A stretch of DNA of 64,000 nt from the NCBI RefSeq assembly GCF_000718135.1, contig NZ_JOEM01000002.1:1-64000 (forward strand), written 5' to 3'. The stretch's first letter is position 1. The number at the start of each line of letters is the position of its first letter. Source of the DNA: Streptomyces cyaneofuscatus (GTDB lineage Bacteria; Actinomycetota; Actinomycetes; Streptomycetales; Streptomycetaceae). Below are positions 8,242 through 16,090 of the stretch, piece by piece. Both the position numbers and the translations under genes were made by a program. Below the pieces are notes generated by a model. That model did no database searches, was not told the DNA's origin, and was given only the letters and a program-made list of their open reading frames with translations.

Positions 8242-9291
8242 TCACGCGCGGGGCGCCAGGTCGAAGACCTCGGCGACCAGCTCGTAGCAGCGCAGCCGCG
8301 CCTTGTGGTCGTGGATGGAGTTGATGAGGATCACCTCATCGGCCCCCGTGGCCTCGGTCAGCGCGGTGATGTGCGCCCGGACCTGCTCGGGGGAGCCCAC
8401 GGCATTGCGTACGTAGGGGTCGTGATCCGGGTGGCCGGGGCCCGGGTCCCCGGCGAGCGCGGCCTCGGCGCCGAGTTCCTCGATCGCCTGCTGGGTGGAG
8501 GGGACGGGACGCATGATGCCGCGCTCCATCCGCTGCCGGAACAGGCGGTGGCTCGCGAGCAGCGCGTGCGCCTCGGCTTCGGTCTCGGCGCAGTACACAC
8601 CGATGCCGAGCACGACGCGGGGGCCGCCGATCGGCTTCCCGTCGACGAGGTGGGGGACGAACTCCTCCCGGTAGCGCCGGACGGCCTCCACCGTGGTGTC
8701 CGGGCCGAGGAAGTGCGCGTAGGCGTAGGAGAGTCCGGCCCGGGCTGTCGCCTCGGCGCTCGATACACTCGACCCGAGGACCCACAGCTCGGGATGGCCC
8801 GGCGAGGGAGGTGAGGGGAGCAGACCCCGGTACGGATGTCCCTCGGGGAAGTCGTCGCCGACGAGGAAGGACCGCAGCTCGGCCACCTTGTCGGGGAAGT
8901 CGCCGCCGCCGGTCGGGTCGGCGGCATCCCGGCGCAGGGCGCGCACGACGGGGTCCTTCGACAAGTGCGCCTTGCCCACGCCCAGTTCGACCCGGCCGGG
9001 GTACAGGGCGTGCAGTACGCGGAAGACCTCGGCCACCTTGAAGGGGCTGTAGTAGGGCAGCAGCACACCTCCGGAGCCCACCCGGATTCCGGAGGTGCGG
9101 GCCAGAATCTGGCCGATAAGGATCTCTGGTGCCGCCCCCGCCTGGAAGGGCGAGGCGTGGTGCTCGGCCACCCAGTAGCGGTGGTAGCCGAGCCGGTCCG
9201 CCAGGATGGACAGTTCGAGAGTGTTACGCAGCGCCGTCGCGGGGGGAGTCCCCTCGGGCACCGGCGATTGGTCGAGTACGGACAGGCGCAT
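8242..9291 (-). CDS. LLM-class (luciferase-like) flavin-dependent oxidoreductase
   Basis: A 349-residue protein of the bacterial luciferase fold. It starts MRLSVLDQSPVPEG and contains RYWVAEHHASP (about 38-48) and the GSGGVLLPYYSPFKVAE segment of the MsnO-like subgroup. Such proteins use reduced FMN or F420 to oxygenate or reduce small molecules. GGAGG lies 8 nt before ATG 9291. It follows the PPOX-type gene in the same operon, so an F420- or flavin-dependent tailoring step is plausible. The substrate cannot be assigned. Confidence 0.85.
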   Translation of the reverse strand: MRLSVLDQSPVPEGTPPATALRNTLELSILADRLGYHRYWVAEHHASPFQAGAAPEILIGQILARTSGIRVGSGGVLLPYYSPFKVAEVFRVLHALYPGRVELGVGKAHLSKDPVVRALRRDAADPTGGGDFPDKVAELRSFLVGDDFPEGHPYRGLLPSPPSPGHPELWVLGSSVSSAEATARAGLSYAYAHFLGPDTTVEAVRRYREEFVPHLVDGKPIGGPRVVLGIGVYCAETEAEAHALLASHRLFRQRMERGIMRPVPSTQQAIEELGAEAALAGDPGPGHPDHDPYVRNAVGSPEQVRAHITALTEATGADEVILINSIHDHKARLRCYELVAEVFDLAPRA

Positions 9292-9331
9292 GCGCGTCTC
9301 CTCCCTTTCCCGGCCCCCGGGGGCGGAAAGG

Positions 9332-9748
9332 TTAGGTGTGGTCCGGCGACGGCAGAGGAATGTTCCGGGTCTGCGTCTTCGGGTGGTTCTCGTCCAGCCC
9401 CAGCGTCAGGATCCGGGTGGGGCGGATGCGGATCAGGTCGTTGCTGAATCCGCTGGTCGGGGGGCCGGTGATGGCCTCCGCGTGGCCACGGATCTCCACA
9501 CAGCGCACGGTCCAGGGGTCGGTGGAGGGGATGTCGTCGACGACCAGGCTGACCAGGGGGTTGGACCGGACGTTCCGGAACTTCTGGGTGTCGCCCATGC
9601 TGTAGCCGCCGATGTCGACGGTGCCGAGCTCCCGGTTGACCGAGAAGGCGACCGGGCGGGTCTGCGGCTGCCCCTTGGGGCTGACGGTGGCGAGCCGGCC
9701 GAGCGGCTGCTCGTCGAGGTAGGCCAGTTCAAGATCGGTGAAAGGCAA
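9332..9748 (-). CDS. PPOX-class F420-dependent oxidoreductase-like protein
   Basis: A 138-residue split-barrel protein of the pyridoxamine-phosphate-oxidase superfamily: FTDLELAYLDEQPLGRLATV at the N-terminus, then RPVAFSVNRE and NPLVSLVVDD. This pattern matches small F420-binding PPOX proteins. The TTG start at 9748 is preferred because an AAGGGG ribosome site is 6 nt away and the LPFTDLEL start fits the family; the open frame extends further upstream without support. It lies 25 nt after the N-methyltransferase gene. The stop is TAA, uncommon at this GC content. Its substrate is unknown. Confidence 0.75.
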   Translation of the reverse strand: MPFTDLELAYLDEQPLGRLATVSPKGQPQTRPVAFSVNRELGTVDIGGYSMGDTQKFRNVRSNPLVSLVVDDIPSTDPWTVRCVEIRGHAEAITGPPTSGFSNDLIRIRPTRILTLGLDENHPKTQTRNIPLPSPDHT

Positions 9749-9773
9749 GGCTTTCCCCTTCTCTCGCGCGTAC

Positions 9774-10487
9774 TCACGCGGTTGCGACGAAGTAGCCCGG
9801 CCGTCCGGGCTCGGACTCAACGTATTCGACCTTGAGCGCGGCCCGGTGAAAGGAGTCCTCATATGCGCCACGGGAGAAGAGGGTCAATTCGTCGATCTCG
9901 GAGCGGTGCCGCACACCCTCGGAGTCGGCTGTGACGTAGTGCAGCTCCATGCGGGCGAGCTCGCCGGCCCGGGTGGAGTGGGAGACCCGCGTGATGGTCC
10001 GGTTGTCGTCGGTGGTCAGAGCGTGCCCCGACACGTACCCCTCGATGAACGCCTCGGGGAACCACCAGGGTTCGATCACCACGACGCCGCCGGGAGCCAG
10101 GTGCCGGCCGAAGGTGGCGAGCGCCGCGTCGAGGTCCTCGGTGGTCCGCAGATAGGCGATAGAGCTGAACATCACGACGATCGCGTCGAACCTGGCGTCC
10201 AGCCGGAAGGACCGCATGTCGACGCGGTGCAGCGGTACGCCGCTCCCCAGCCGTCCGGCGGCCACCTCCAGCATGTGTTCCGACAGGTCCGCGCCCTCGA
10301 CCCGGTCGAACAGCTCGGCGAAGGCCGCGAGGTGGATCCCGGTGCCGCAGGCGACGTCGAGCAGACTCGCGGCGCCCGGCTTGCGGGCGCGGACCAACTC
10401 GGCGACCTGGCCCGCTTCGGCCCGGTAGTCCTTACGGTCCTGGTAGAGCAGGTCGTACATCTCGGCAGCGTTGTTGTTCTCGTACAT
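9774..10487 (-). CDS. dTDP-4-amino-sugar N,N-dimethyltransferase (DesVI/TylM1/SpnS-like)
   Basis: A 237-residue class I SAM methyltransferase. It starts MYENNNAAEMYDLLYQDRKD, has the SAM loop LLDVACGTGIHL near 42-53, and carries the signatures MFSSIAYLRTTEDL and GGVVVIEPWWFPEAF. These are the hallmarks of the aminosugar N,N-dimethyltransferases of desosamine, mycaminose and forosamine pathways, and the length equals DesVI. It probably adds two methyl groups to the 4-amino group set by the aminotransferase at 32454-33605. It is the first gene of the minus-strand operon that runs to the MFS pump. Confidence 0.9.
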   Translation of the reverse strand: MYENNNAAEMYDLLYQDRKDYRAEAGQVAELVRARKPGAASLLDVACGTGIHLAAFAELFDRVEGADLSEHMLEVAAGRLGSGVPLHRVDMRSFRLDARFDAIVVMFSSIAYLRTTEDLDAALATFGRHLAPGGVVVIEPWWFPEAFIEGYVSGHALTTDDNRTITRVSHSTRAGELARMELHYVTADSEGVRHRSEIDELTLFSRGAYEDSFHRAALKVEYVESEPGRPGYFVATA

Positions 10488-10564
10488 GAGGGCACCCCAT
10501 ATCGTCGCGATCCGTTGCTGGGGGCGCGGACGAGCGCCCGGGTGGTCCGTGCACCAGCGCCGCC

Positions 10565-10607
10565 ATCCTCGGGGGGCCGACTTGAACGTCGCTTGACGAC
10601 CGGTCGA
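10565..10607 (-). promoter_or_regulatory. SARP-type box heading the N-methyltransferase-to-MFS operon
   Basis: Minus strand: TCGACCG, TCAAGCG and TCAAGTC at 11-bp steps, then 8 bp (GGCCCCCC), then GAGGAT. Layout and hexamer are the same as at 1156-1198. Confidence 0.65.
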
Positions 10608-10649
10608 CCTGGGGTGCCGCCTGCCCGGCGGGGAGGTCTGCACCGGTGC

Positions 10650-10681
10650 TTGAGGGGCCTTCGACCGCCGGGCGGCAGACT
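10650..10681 (+). promoter_or_regulatory. SARP-type box for rmlA
   Basis: Plus strand: TTGAGGG, 4 bp, TCGACCG, 8 bp, CAGACT. It diverges from the minus-strand box 43 bp to its left, giving a divergent SARP control region between the methyltransferase and rmlA. Confidence 0.5.
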
Positions 10682-10741
10682 CGCGGGCGTCAGGTGGGAC
10701 AGCGAGCGCACGGGCACGTGCCATGGCGATGAGGTGTCAGC

Positions 10742-11638
10742 GTGAAGGGAATCATTCTTGCCGGAGGGCACGGAACGCGTCTTCACCCCATTACTCGCGG
10801 AGTTTCGAAACAACTGCTCCCCGTCTACGACAAACCGATGATCTATTACCCCCTCTCGGTCCTCATGCTCGCGGGTGTCCGGGACATCTTGATCATTTCG
10901 ACACCGGCCGATCTGCCGCAGTTCCGCCGTCTGCTCGGCGACGGATCCGACCTGGGAGTGCGTTTCTCCTATGCGGAGCAGGCCGAACCGCGCGGCCTGG
11001 CCGAGGCGCTCATCATCGGGGCCGGCCACATCGGCGACGACCCGGTGGCTCTGGCCCTCGGGGACAACGTCTTCCACGGCCCGAGGTTCTCGCAGATCCT
11101 GCGCAGCCGGCTGCCGCACACCGAGGGGTGCCTGCTGTTCGGCTATCCCGTCCAGGATCCCGAGCGCTACGGCGTGGCGGAGGCCGACGAGCACGGCAGG
11201 CTGGTGTCGATAGAGGAGAAGCCCCGGCGCCCGCGCTCGAACCGGGCCGTCACCGGCCTCTACCTGTACGACAACGACGTGGTCGCCATCGCGCGCGACC
11301 TGGTGCCCTCCGCCCGTGGTGAGCTGGAGATCACCGATGTGAACTTGGAGTATCTGCGGCGCGGCAAGGCGGAGTTGGTCGATCTCGGCCGGGGGTTCGC
11401 CTGGCTGGACACGGGGACCCATGACTCGCTGCTGGCGGCCTCGCAGTACATCCAGACCATCGAGCGACGGCAGGGCGTACGGGTGGCGTGCGTGGAGGAG
11501 GTGGCCCTGCGGATGGGCTTCATCGACCCCGATCAGTGCCACCGGCTGGGCGCCGCGCTGTCGACGTCGGGGTACGGCCGGTATGTGATGGAAGTGGCCG
11601 AAGCCGTTCGCTCGGAGAGGCAGAAGAGCCCCGTCTGA
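10742..11638 (+). CDS. rmlA: Glucose-1-phosphate thymidylyltransferase
   Basis: A 298-residue nucleotidyltransferase with the N-terminal LAGGHGTRLHPIT motif, then KQLLPVYDKPMIYYPLS and a VALALGDNVFHG segment, all standard for RmlA. It makes dTDP-glucose from glucose-1-phosphate and dTTP, the first step of deoxysugar supply. GTG 10742 is the start. A pathway-dedicated copy inside the cluster is typical of deoxysugar antibiotics. It is transcribed alone, from the SARP-like box upstream to the hairpin at 11683. Confidence 0.95.
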   Translation: MKGIILAGGHGTRLHPITRGVSKQLLPVYDKPMIYYPLSVLMLAGVRDILIISTPADLPQFRRLLGDGSDLGVRFSYAEQAEPRGLAEALIIGAGHIGDDPVALALGDNVFHGPRFSQILRSRLPHTEGCLLFGYPVQDPERYGVAEADEHGRLVSIEEKPRRPRSNRAVTGLYLYDNDVVAIARDLVPSARGELEITDVNLEYLRRGKAELVDLGRGFAWLDTGTHDSLLAASQYIQTIERRQGVRVACVEEVALRMGFIDPDQCHRLGAALSTSGYGRYVMEVAEAVRSERQKSPV

Positions 11639-11682
11639 CACACCGTCCGCCCCCGCCCCCGTACCCCCTGCCGCGGGTCCAC

Positions 11683-11717
11683 CCTCCGCCCGGCCGTGAT
11701 CCACGGCCGGGCGGAGG
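11683..11717 (+). terminator. Terminator after rmlA
   Basis: Perfect 16-bp stem (CCTCCGCCCGGCCGTG and its complement) with a 3-nt loop, 44 bp after the rmlA stop. Confidence 0.8.
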
Positions 11718-11867
11718 CGTGCATGGCCGTGGGAGGGGGCCGGAAACATTCCTTGCGGTTTGTTTACCAGTTATTTGCGACCCCGCAGCGTGGGTCTAAT
11801 CCGCTTGCTTCAGCTTGAATGCTGCGAATGGGCCACAATTGCCCGTTTTTGCTTCTCCTGCATTTCT

Positions 11868-11897
11868 TTGACAAACCGGTGGTGCGGTTTGTAGATT
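11868..11897 (+). promoter_or_regulatory. Promoter with an ARE-like gamma-butyrolactone-receptor operator
   Basis: A sigma-HrdB-like promoter, TTGACA (11868-11873), 18-bp spacer, TAGATT (11892-11897). The spacer is covered by a 22-bp palindrome, ACAAACCG-GTGGTG-CGGTTTGT (11871-11892), whose arms match base for base over 8 bp. The right half agrees at 9 of 11 positions with the ArpA half-site consensus GGTCGGTTTGT. The surrounding 130 bp is much more AT-rich than the rest of the window. A receptor bound here would block RNA polymerase. Confidence 0.75.
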
Positions 11898-11942
11898 TAC
11901 GCAGGTTCAGGATAGAGAAACCGATCTTGACGGGGGAGCAGG

Positions 11943-12707
11943 ATGAAGCAGCGCACAGCGATGCTCGATTCTTATGAGTCCGCAGCGGAGGGCCCGTTAA
12001 AGGGTGAGGGGGCGGTGCTTCGGCGAGAGACACTCCCTTCCGAGTCATGGCGGCTCCTGCTGGTGGAGAACGACGCCGGTGAGGCGGAGACTCTGGCCGG
12101 AGGGCTGCGCAGACAGGGGCACCAGGTCGAGATCGTCGGTACGGCCGGCGAGGCCCTCAGACTCCACCCGCAGGCGAGCCTGGTCCTGCTCGACCTCGAA
12201 CTTCCGGATCTCGACGGCCTGGAGGTCTGCCGCGGGATCCGCACCGTCAGCAAGATCCCGGTGATCGTGGTCACCGCCCGCTGCTCCGAGCTCGACCGGG
12301 TGCTCGGCCTGCAGGCCGGAGCTGATGACTATCTGGCCAAGCCGTACGGGTTCCGCGAGCTGATGGCCCGTATCGACGCCGTCATGCGAAGGGCCGGACC
12401 GACGGCATCGGCCACCGCCACGGCCGGCGTCATCACCCGCGGAGCGCTGCGGATCGACGCCGGGGCGCGGGAGGTCACCCTCGACGGGAAACGCGTCGAG
12501 ACCACCCGCAAGGAGTTCGACGTACTCCTCCTGCTCGCGTCCCATCCGGACACCGTGATTCCGCGCAAGGTGCTCATGGAGCAGGTCTGGGGCGACTCCT
12601 GGTCCCGGCGGACCGTCGACACCCACGTCAGCTCCCTGCGCAACAAGCTCGGCACGAACTGGATCGTCACCATCCGCGGTGTCGGATTCCGCTTCGGCCA
12701 GGGCTGA
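11943..12707 (+). CDS. Orphan OmpR/PhoB-type response regulator (atypical, JadR1/AlpV-like)
   Basis: 254 residues: an unusual 36-residue N-terminal extension, a receiver domain (about 37-150) with phospho-acceptor Asp84, Thr111 and Lys133, then a winged-helix DNA-binding domain ending RTVDTHVSSLRNKLG. The second acidic residue of the metal pocket is Asn43 (V-E-N-D), so phosphorylation may be impaired, as in the atypical regulators of angucycline clusters. No histidine kinase gene is adjacent. Codon 19 (11997-11999) is TTA, a bldA-dependent codon. If translation instead began at GTG 12015 the TTA would lie in the leader, but ATG 11943 has a GGGGGAG site. Likely a pathway activator under the ARE promoter. 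Confidence 0.85.
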   Translation: MKQRTAMLDSYESAAEGPLKGEGAVLRRETLPSESWRLLLVENDAGEAETLAGGLRRQGHQVEIVGTAGEALRLHPQASLVLLDLELPDLDGLEVCRGIRTVSKIPVIVVTARCSELDRVLGLQAGADDYLAKPYGFRELMARIDAVMRRAGPTASATATAGVITRGALRIDAGAREVTLDGKRVETTRKEFDVLLLLASHPDTVIPRKVLMEQVWGDSWSRRTVDTHVSSLRNKLGTNWIVTIRGVGFRFGQG

Positions 12708-13017
12708 TCCGGCTCTCCCGCCGCCCCGGGACCGCGCCCCCGGGATGCGGCGGCGACGGCCCCCCGACACTTCCTTGACGCACATTTGTCGGTCCGCCGA
12801 CGTAGCGGACCGGCGCTTGTGGAATCCGGCCGAACCCTGAAACCCACGCCATTGCCCCGCTCCCACGCGACCGTGGAGCCTGGGGACACGGTCCGGCACG
12901 ACGTCCACCCGGGAGAAGCGGGAGCCCGGGACCGCCACCTGGTGAGGAGAGAAGGCAGGAGATGCCCCGACGCGAAGTGAGCGCGCACCTCACCCGGACG
13001 ACATCGGGACGGTACGC
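12708..13017 (+). promoter_or_regulatory. Promoter region of the KS-alpha 1 operon
   Basis: A 310-bp gap with no supported gene. It holds a possible SARP box, TTGACGC (12775-12781), 4 bp, TTGTCGG (12786-12792), 8 bp, CGTAGC, which is a weaker match than those at 1156 or 10565. Overlapping it is a perfect inverted repeat CGGTCCGC-N7-GCGGACCG (12790-12812) that could be an operator. The rest of the gap shows nothing distinctive. Confidence 0.4.
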
Positions 13018-14283
13018 ATGGCCCGCCGGGTAGTGATCACGGGCGTGGGCGTACTGGCCCCCGGCGGCCTGGGCGTGCGGGACTTCTGGAGTCTGCTCAG
13101 CCAGGGCCGCACCGCCACCCGGCGGATCACCCGCTTCGACCCCTCACCCTTCCGCTCACAGGTGGCCGCCGAGATCGACTTCGTCCCGGCGGCCCACGGG
13201 CTGGACCCCCAGGAGAGCGAACGCATGGGCCGCGCGGCGCAGTTCGGCGTGGTCGCCGCCCGGGAGGCACTCGCGGACAGCGGCGTGGCTCAGACCCTCG
13301 CCCCGCAGCGTACGGGTGTGGTCATGGGCACCGCCGGCGGTGCCGTCGCGGGGCTGGACGCGGCCTACCGGTCCATGAGCGACGAGCGACGCCTGGCGGA
13401 CGTGGACCCGGCGCACGCGCCACCGTGGCTGTACGACCACTTCGTACCGAGCTCGTTCGCGACCGAAGTGGCCTGGGCGGTCGGCGCCGAGGGGCCGTCG
13501 GCCGTGATCGCCAACGGCTGCACCGCGGGAATCGACGCGGTGGCCCACGCCGTGGAACTCATCCGCGAGAACAGCGCGGACGTCATGGTCGCCGGTGCCA
13601 CGGACGCGCCGATCACCCCGGTCGTCATGGCGGCCTTCGACGCGGTCAGGGCGACCACCACGCACAACGACGAGCCGACGACCGCGTCCCGTCCCTTCGA
13701 CGACTCCCGGGACGGGTTCGTCCTCGGCGAGGGCGCCGCGGTGTTCGTCCTGGAGGAACTCCACCATGCCCGCAGCCGCGGCGCACATGTGTACGCGGAG
13801 GTTGCCGGGCACGCCTCCCGCAGCAACGCCTTCCACATGACGGGCCTGCACCCCGAGGGCCGGGAACTGGCCGAAGCCGTCCGCGCGGCACTGCACGAGG
13901 CACGGCTGGACCCCCGGGACCTGGACTACGTGAACGCGCACGGTTCCGGCACGAAGCTCAACGACCTGCACGAGACGCAGGCGTACAAGCTCGCCCTGGG
14001 GGAGCACGCTCACCGTGTCCCGGTCAGCTCCGTCAAGTCGATGATCGGGCACGCCATGGGATCGGTCGGCGCGATCGAGATCGCCGCATCCGTTCTCGCG
14101 ATGGAACACCATGTGGTGCCGCCCACCGCCAACCTCCATGTCCCCGGCCCGGGATGTGACCTCGACTACGTGCCACGGGTGGCCCGGGAGCAGCGAACCG
14201 ATGCCGTGCTGACGGTCGGCAGCGGGTTCGGCGGGTTCCAGAGCGCCATGGTGCTGACGCGCCACGACCGGAGCGCACCTTGA
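13018..14283 (+). CDS. Type II PKS ketosynthase alpha, set 1 (divergent)
   Basis: A 421-residue KS-alpha. The catalytic triad is present: Cys168 in NGCTAG, His308 in NAHGSGT, His345 in IGHAMG. It would condense malonyl units on the ACP together with the CLF that follows. It differs from the canonical set-2 enzyme: TGCTSGLD is replaced by NGCTAGID, and the loop at about 105-130, normally containing VGCTMGLD, reads GTAGGAVAGLD. It overlaps the CLF gene by 4 bp. Why the cluster keeps a second, less typical KS is unclear. It may be the working elongating pair (it alone has an adjacent ACP), a starter-unit condensing pair, or a decaying copy. Confidence 0.95.
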   Translation: MARRVVITGVGVLAPGGLGVRDFWSLLSQGRTATRRITRFDPSPFRSQVAAEIDFVPAAHGLDPQESERMGRAAQFGVVAAREALADSGVAQTLAPQRTGVVMGTAGGAVAGLDAAYRSMSDERRLADVDPAHAPPWLYDHFVPSSFATEVAWAVGAEGPSAVIANGCTAGIDAVAHAVELIRENSADVMVAGATDAPITPVVMAAFDAVRATTTHNDEPTTASRPFDDSRDGFVLGEGAAVFVLEELHHARSRGAHVYAEVAGHASRSNAFHMTGLHPEGRELAEAVRAALHEARLDPRDLDYVNAHGSGTKLNDLHETQAYKLALGEHAHRVPVSSVKSMIGHAMGSVGAIEIAASVLAMEHHVVPPTANLHVPGPGCDLDYVPRVAREQRTDAVLTVGSGFGGFQSAMVLTRHDRSAP

Positions 14284-15497
14284 GCGCCGGAGCGGTGATC
14301 ACCGGAATCGGTGTCCTGGCCCCCAGCGGCACGGGGGTGAAGGAGTTCTGGGACACCACACTGATCGGCAAGAACATGATCGGCCCGGTCACCCGCTTCG
14401 ACGCCTCGGCGCATCAGGCCCGGCTGGCCGGCGAGATCCGCGGCTTCGACCCCGCCGAGCACCTGCCGGTGCGCCTGGTCCGCCAGACGGACCGGATGAC
14501 GCAGCTCGCCCTCGCAGCCGCCGACCAGGCCCTCGCCGACTCAGGGGTGCGCCTGGAGACGGTCCCCGCCCACCAGCGGGGAGTCGTCACCGCCGTCGCC
14601 TCCGGCGGCAGCGAGTTCGCACAGAACGAGCTGCGCAAGATGGGCGGCGCGGGCGGCGGCCATCTCAGCGCCTATGCGTCCTTCGCCTGGTTCCCCGCCG
14701 TGAACAGCGGCCAGATCTCGGTGCGCAACGATCTGCGGGGGCCCGCCGGCGCCCTGGCGGGCGACCACGCGGCCGGGCTCGACGCCCTCGGCCAGGCCGG
14801 GCGCCGCATCCGCGGCGGCGCCCGGCTGATCGTGGCCGGAGGCGTGGACGCCCCGGTGTGCTCATGGGCCTGGGCGGCCCACCTGTCCACCGGGCTGCTC
14901 TCCACCGGCCGGGACCCCGAGCGCGCGTACCTGCCGTTCGACGCCGCCGCGCGGGGCCACGTGCTGGGGGAGGGGGGCGCGCTGATGACCGTGGAGGACG
15001 AGACGGCGGCCCGGGCCCGCGGCGCCCACACCCTCTACGGCCGGATCGCGGGCCATGCCTCCACCCTGGACCCGAGGCCGGGCAGCGGCCGCGAGCCCGG
15101 ACTGCGCAGGGCGGCCGCCCTCGCCCTCGCCGACGCCGGGTGCCGTCCGGCCGACGTCGACGTGGTCTTCGCCGACGCCGCGGGCACCCCGCGTGCCGAC
15201 CGCGAGGAGGCCGAGGCGATCACCCGGCTGTTCGGACTCCGGGGGGTACCGGTGACCGCTCCCAAGGCGGCGATCGGGCGGCTCTCCTCCGGCGGGGCGC
15301 CGGTGGACGTCGTGACGGCGCTGCTGGCCATGCGCGACGGGCGGATCCCGGCCACGCCCCAGGTGGAACCGGTCCTCACCTACGGACTCGACCTCGTCAC
15401 CGGGCGCTCGCGGACCGCGTCCGTACGCACCGCCCTCGTCCTCGCCCGCGGGCACGGCGGGTTCAACGCCGCCCTCGTCCTGCGGGCCGTCGACTGA
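14280..15497 (+). CDS. Type II PKS chain-length factor, set 1, with His in place of the CLF Gln
   Basis: A 405-residue KS-beta. It lacks the active-site Cys, as all CLFs do. At the equivalent position it has His163 (LAGDHAAGLDA) where CLFs nearly always have Gln (TEQAGGLDA, as in set 2 Gln180). That Gln is implicated in malonyl-ACP decarboxylation and priming, so the change could alter starter choice or signal loss of function. The start is TTG 14280, overlapping the KS stop as TTGA, consistent with coupled 1:1 synthesis of the heterodimer. The remaining CLF landmarks (AYASFAWFPAVNSGQIS, HVLGEGGALM) are intact. Confidence 0.95.
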   Translation: MSAGAVITGIGVLAPSGTGVKEFWDTTLIGKNMIGPVTRFDASAHQARLAGEIRGFDPAEHLPVRLVRQTDRMTQLALAAADQALADSGVRLETVPAHQRGVVTAVASGGSEFAQNELRKMGGAGGGHLSAYASFAWFPAVNSGQISVRNDLRGPAGALAGDHAAGLDALGQAGRRIRGGARLIVAGGVDAPVCSWAWAAHLSTGLLSTGRDPERAYLPFDAAARGHVLGEGGALMTVEDETAARARGAHTLYGRIAGHASTLDPRPGSGREPGLRRAAALALADAGCRPADVDVVFADAAGTPRADREEAEAITRLFGLRGVPVTAPKAAIGRLSSGGAPVDVVTALLAMRDGRIPATPQVEPVLTYGLDLVTGRSRTASVRTALVLARGHGGFNAALVLRAVD

Positions 15498-15605
15498 CGT
15501 CCCGGATCCGACGCGTCCCTCCCCGCCCCGCCGGGACCGGACGCGCTCACGCTCCCCCGCACCACGGAAAACGCCGGGTGCGGCCGATCGATGAAAGGAA
15601 CCGCT

Positions 15606-15875
15606 GTGTCCGAGCACCACTTCACCATCGACGACCTCAAACGCATCCTCTTCGAGGGCGCCGGAGCCGACGAGAGCGCCGCTCTCGGCGGCGACATCCT
15701 GGACACCGACTTCGAGAACCTGGGCTACGACTCGCTGGCGCTCCTGGAGACCGGCGGCCGTATCGAGCGTGAGTACGGCATCACGCTGGACGACGAGGTC
15801 CTCAACGACAACCGGACCCCCCGTGCCCTGGTCGAAGCCGTCAACGACAACCTCAGGAGAGTCGCCGGCGGCTGA
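15606..15875 (+). CDS. Acyl carrier protein
   Basis: An 89-residue ACP with the phosphopantetheine serine in LGYDSLALLE near residue 39. GTG 15606 is chosen because AAAGGA lies 6 nt upstream; the in-frame ATG at 15591 would put that ribosome site inside the gene. It is the only ACP gene in the cluster, so it presumably serves both KS/CLF pairs. It lies 108 bp after CLF 1, in the usual KS-CLF-ACP order. Confidence 0.95.
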   Translation: MSEHHFTIDDLKRILFEGAGADESAALGGDILDTDFENLGYDSLALLETGGRIEREYGITLDDEVLNDNRTPRALVEAVNDNLRRVAGG

Positions 15876-16042
15876 GGAAGGCCCCCGCGGCCCCGCGCAC
15901 CCCTGTGGCGCGCGGGGCCGACCTGCCCCGGCCGCTGCGCTCGTGCGGGCCACGACCGGTCCGCGATCCGTCCGCGTTCTCCTGGCATCGGTCCTGGAGA
16001 ACGCCTCTCCCCCGTGGAGCGGCATCACGAGGAGAAGACGCC

Positions 16043-16090
16043 ATGACGCAGCCCGTCATCGACCGTACGCCAGCCGAGGTGGTGACATGA
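16043..16090 (+). CDS. 15-codon leader ORF coupled to rmlB
   Basis: An ATG at 16043, preceded by GAGGAGAAG, opens a 15-residue frame (MTQPVIDRTPAEVVT) whose stop overlaps the rmlB start as ATGA. It has its own good ribosome site, while rmlB has only a GAGGTGG inside this frame, so translation of the leader may feed rmlB by coupling. It could also be the surviving start of a deleted gene. No function is assigned. Confidence 0.4.
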   Translation: MTQPVIDRTPAEVVT

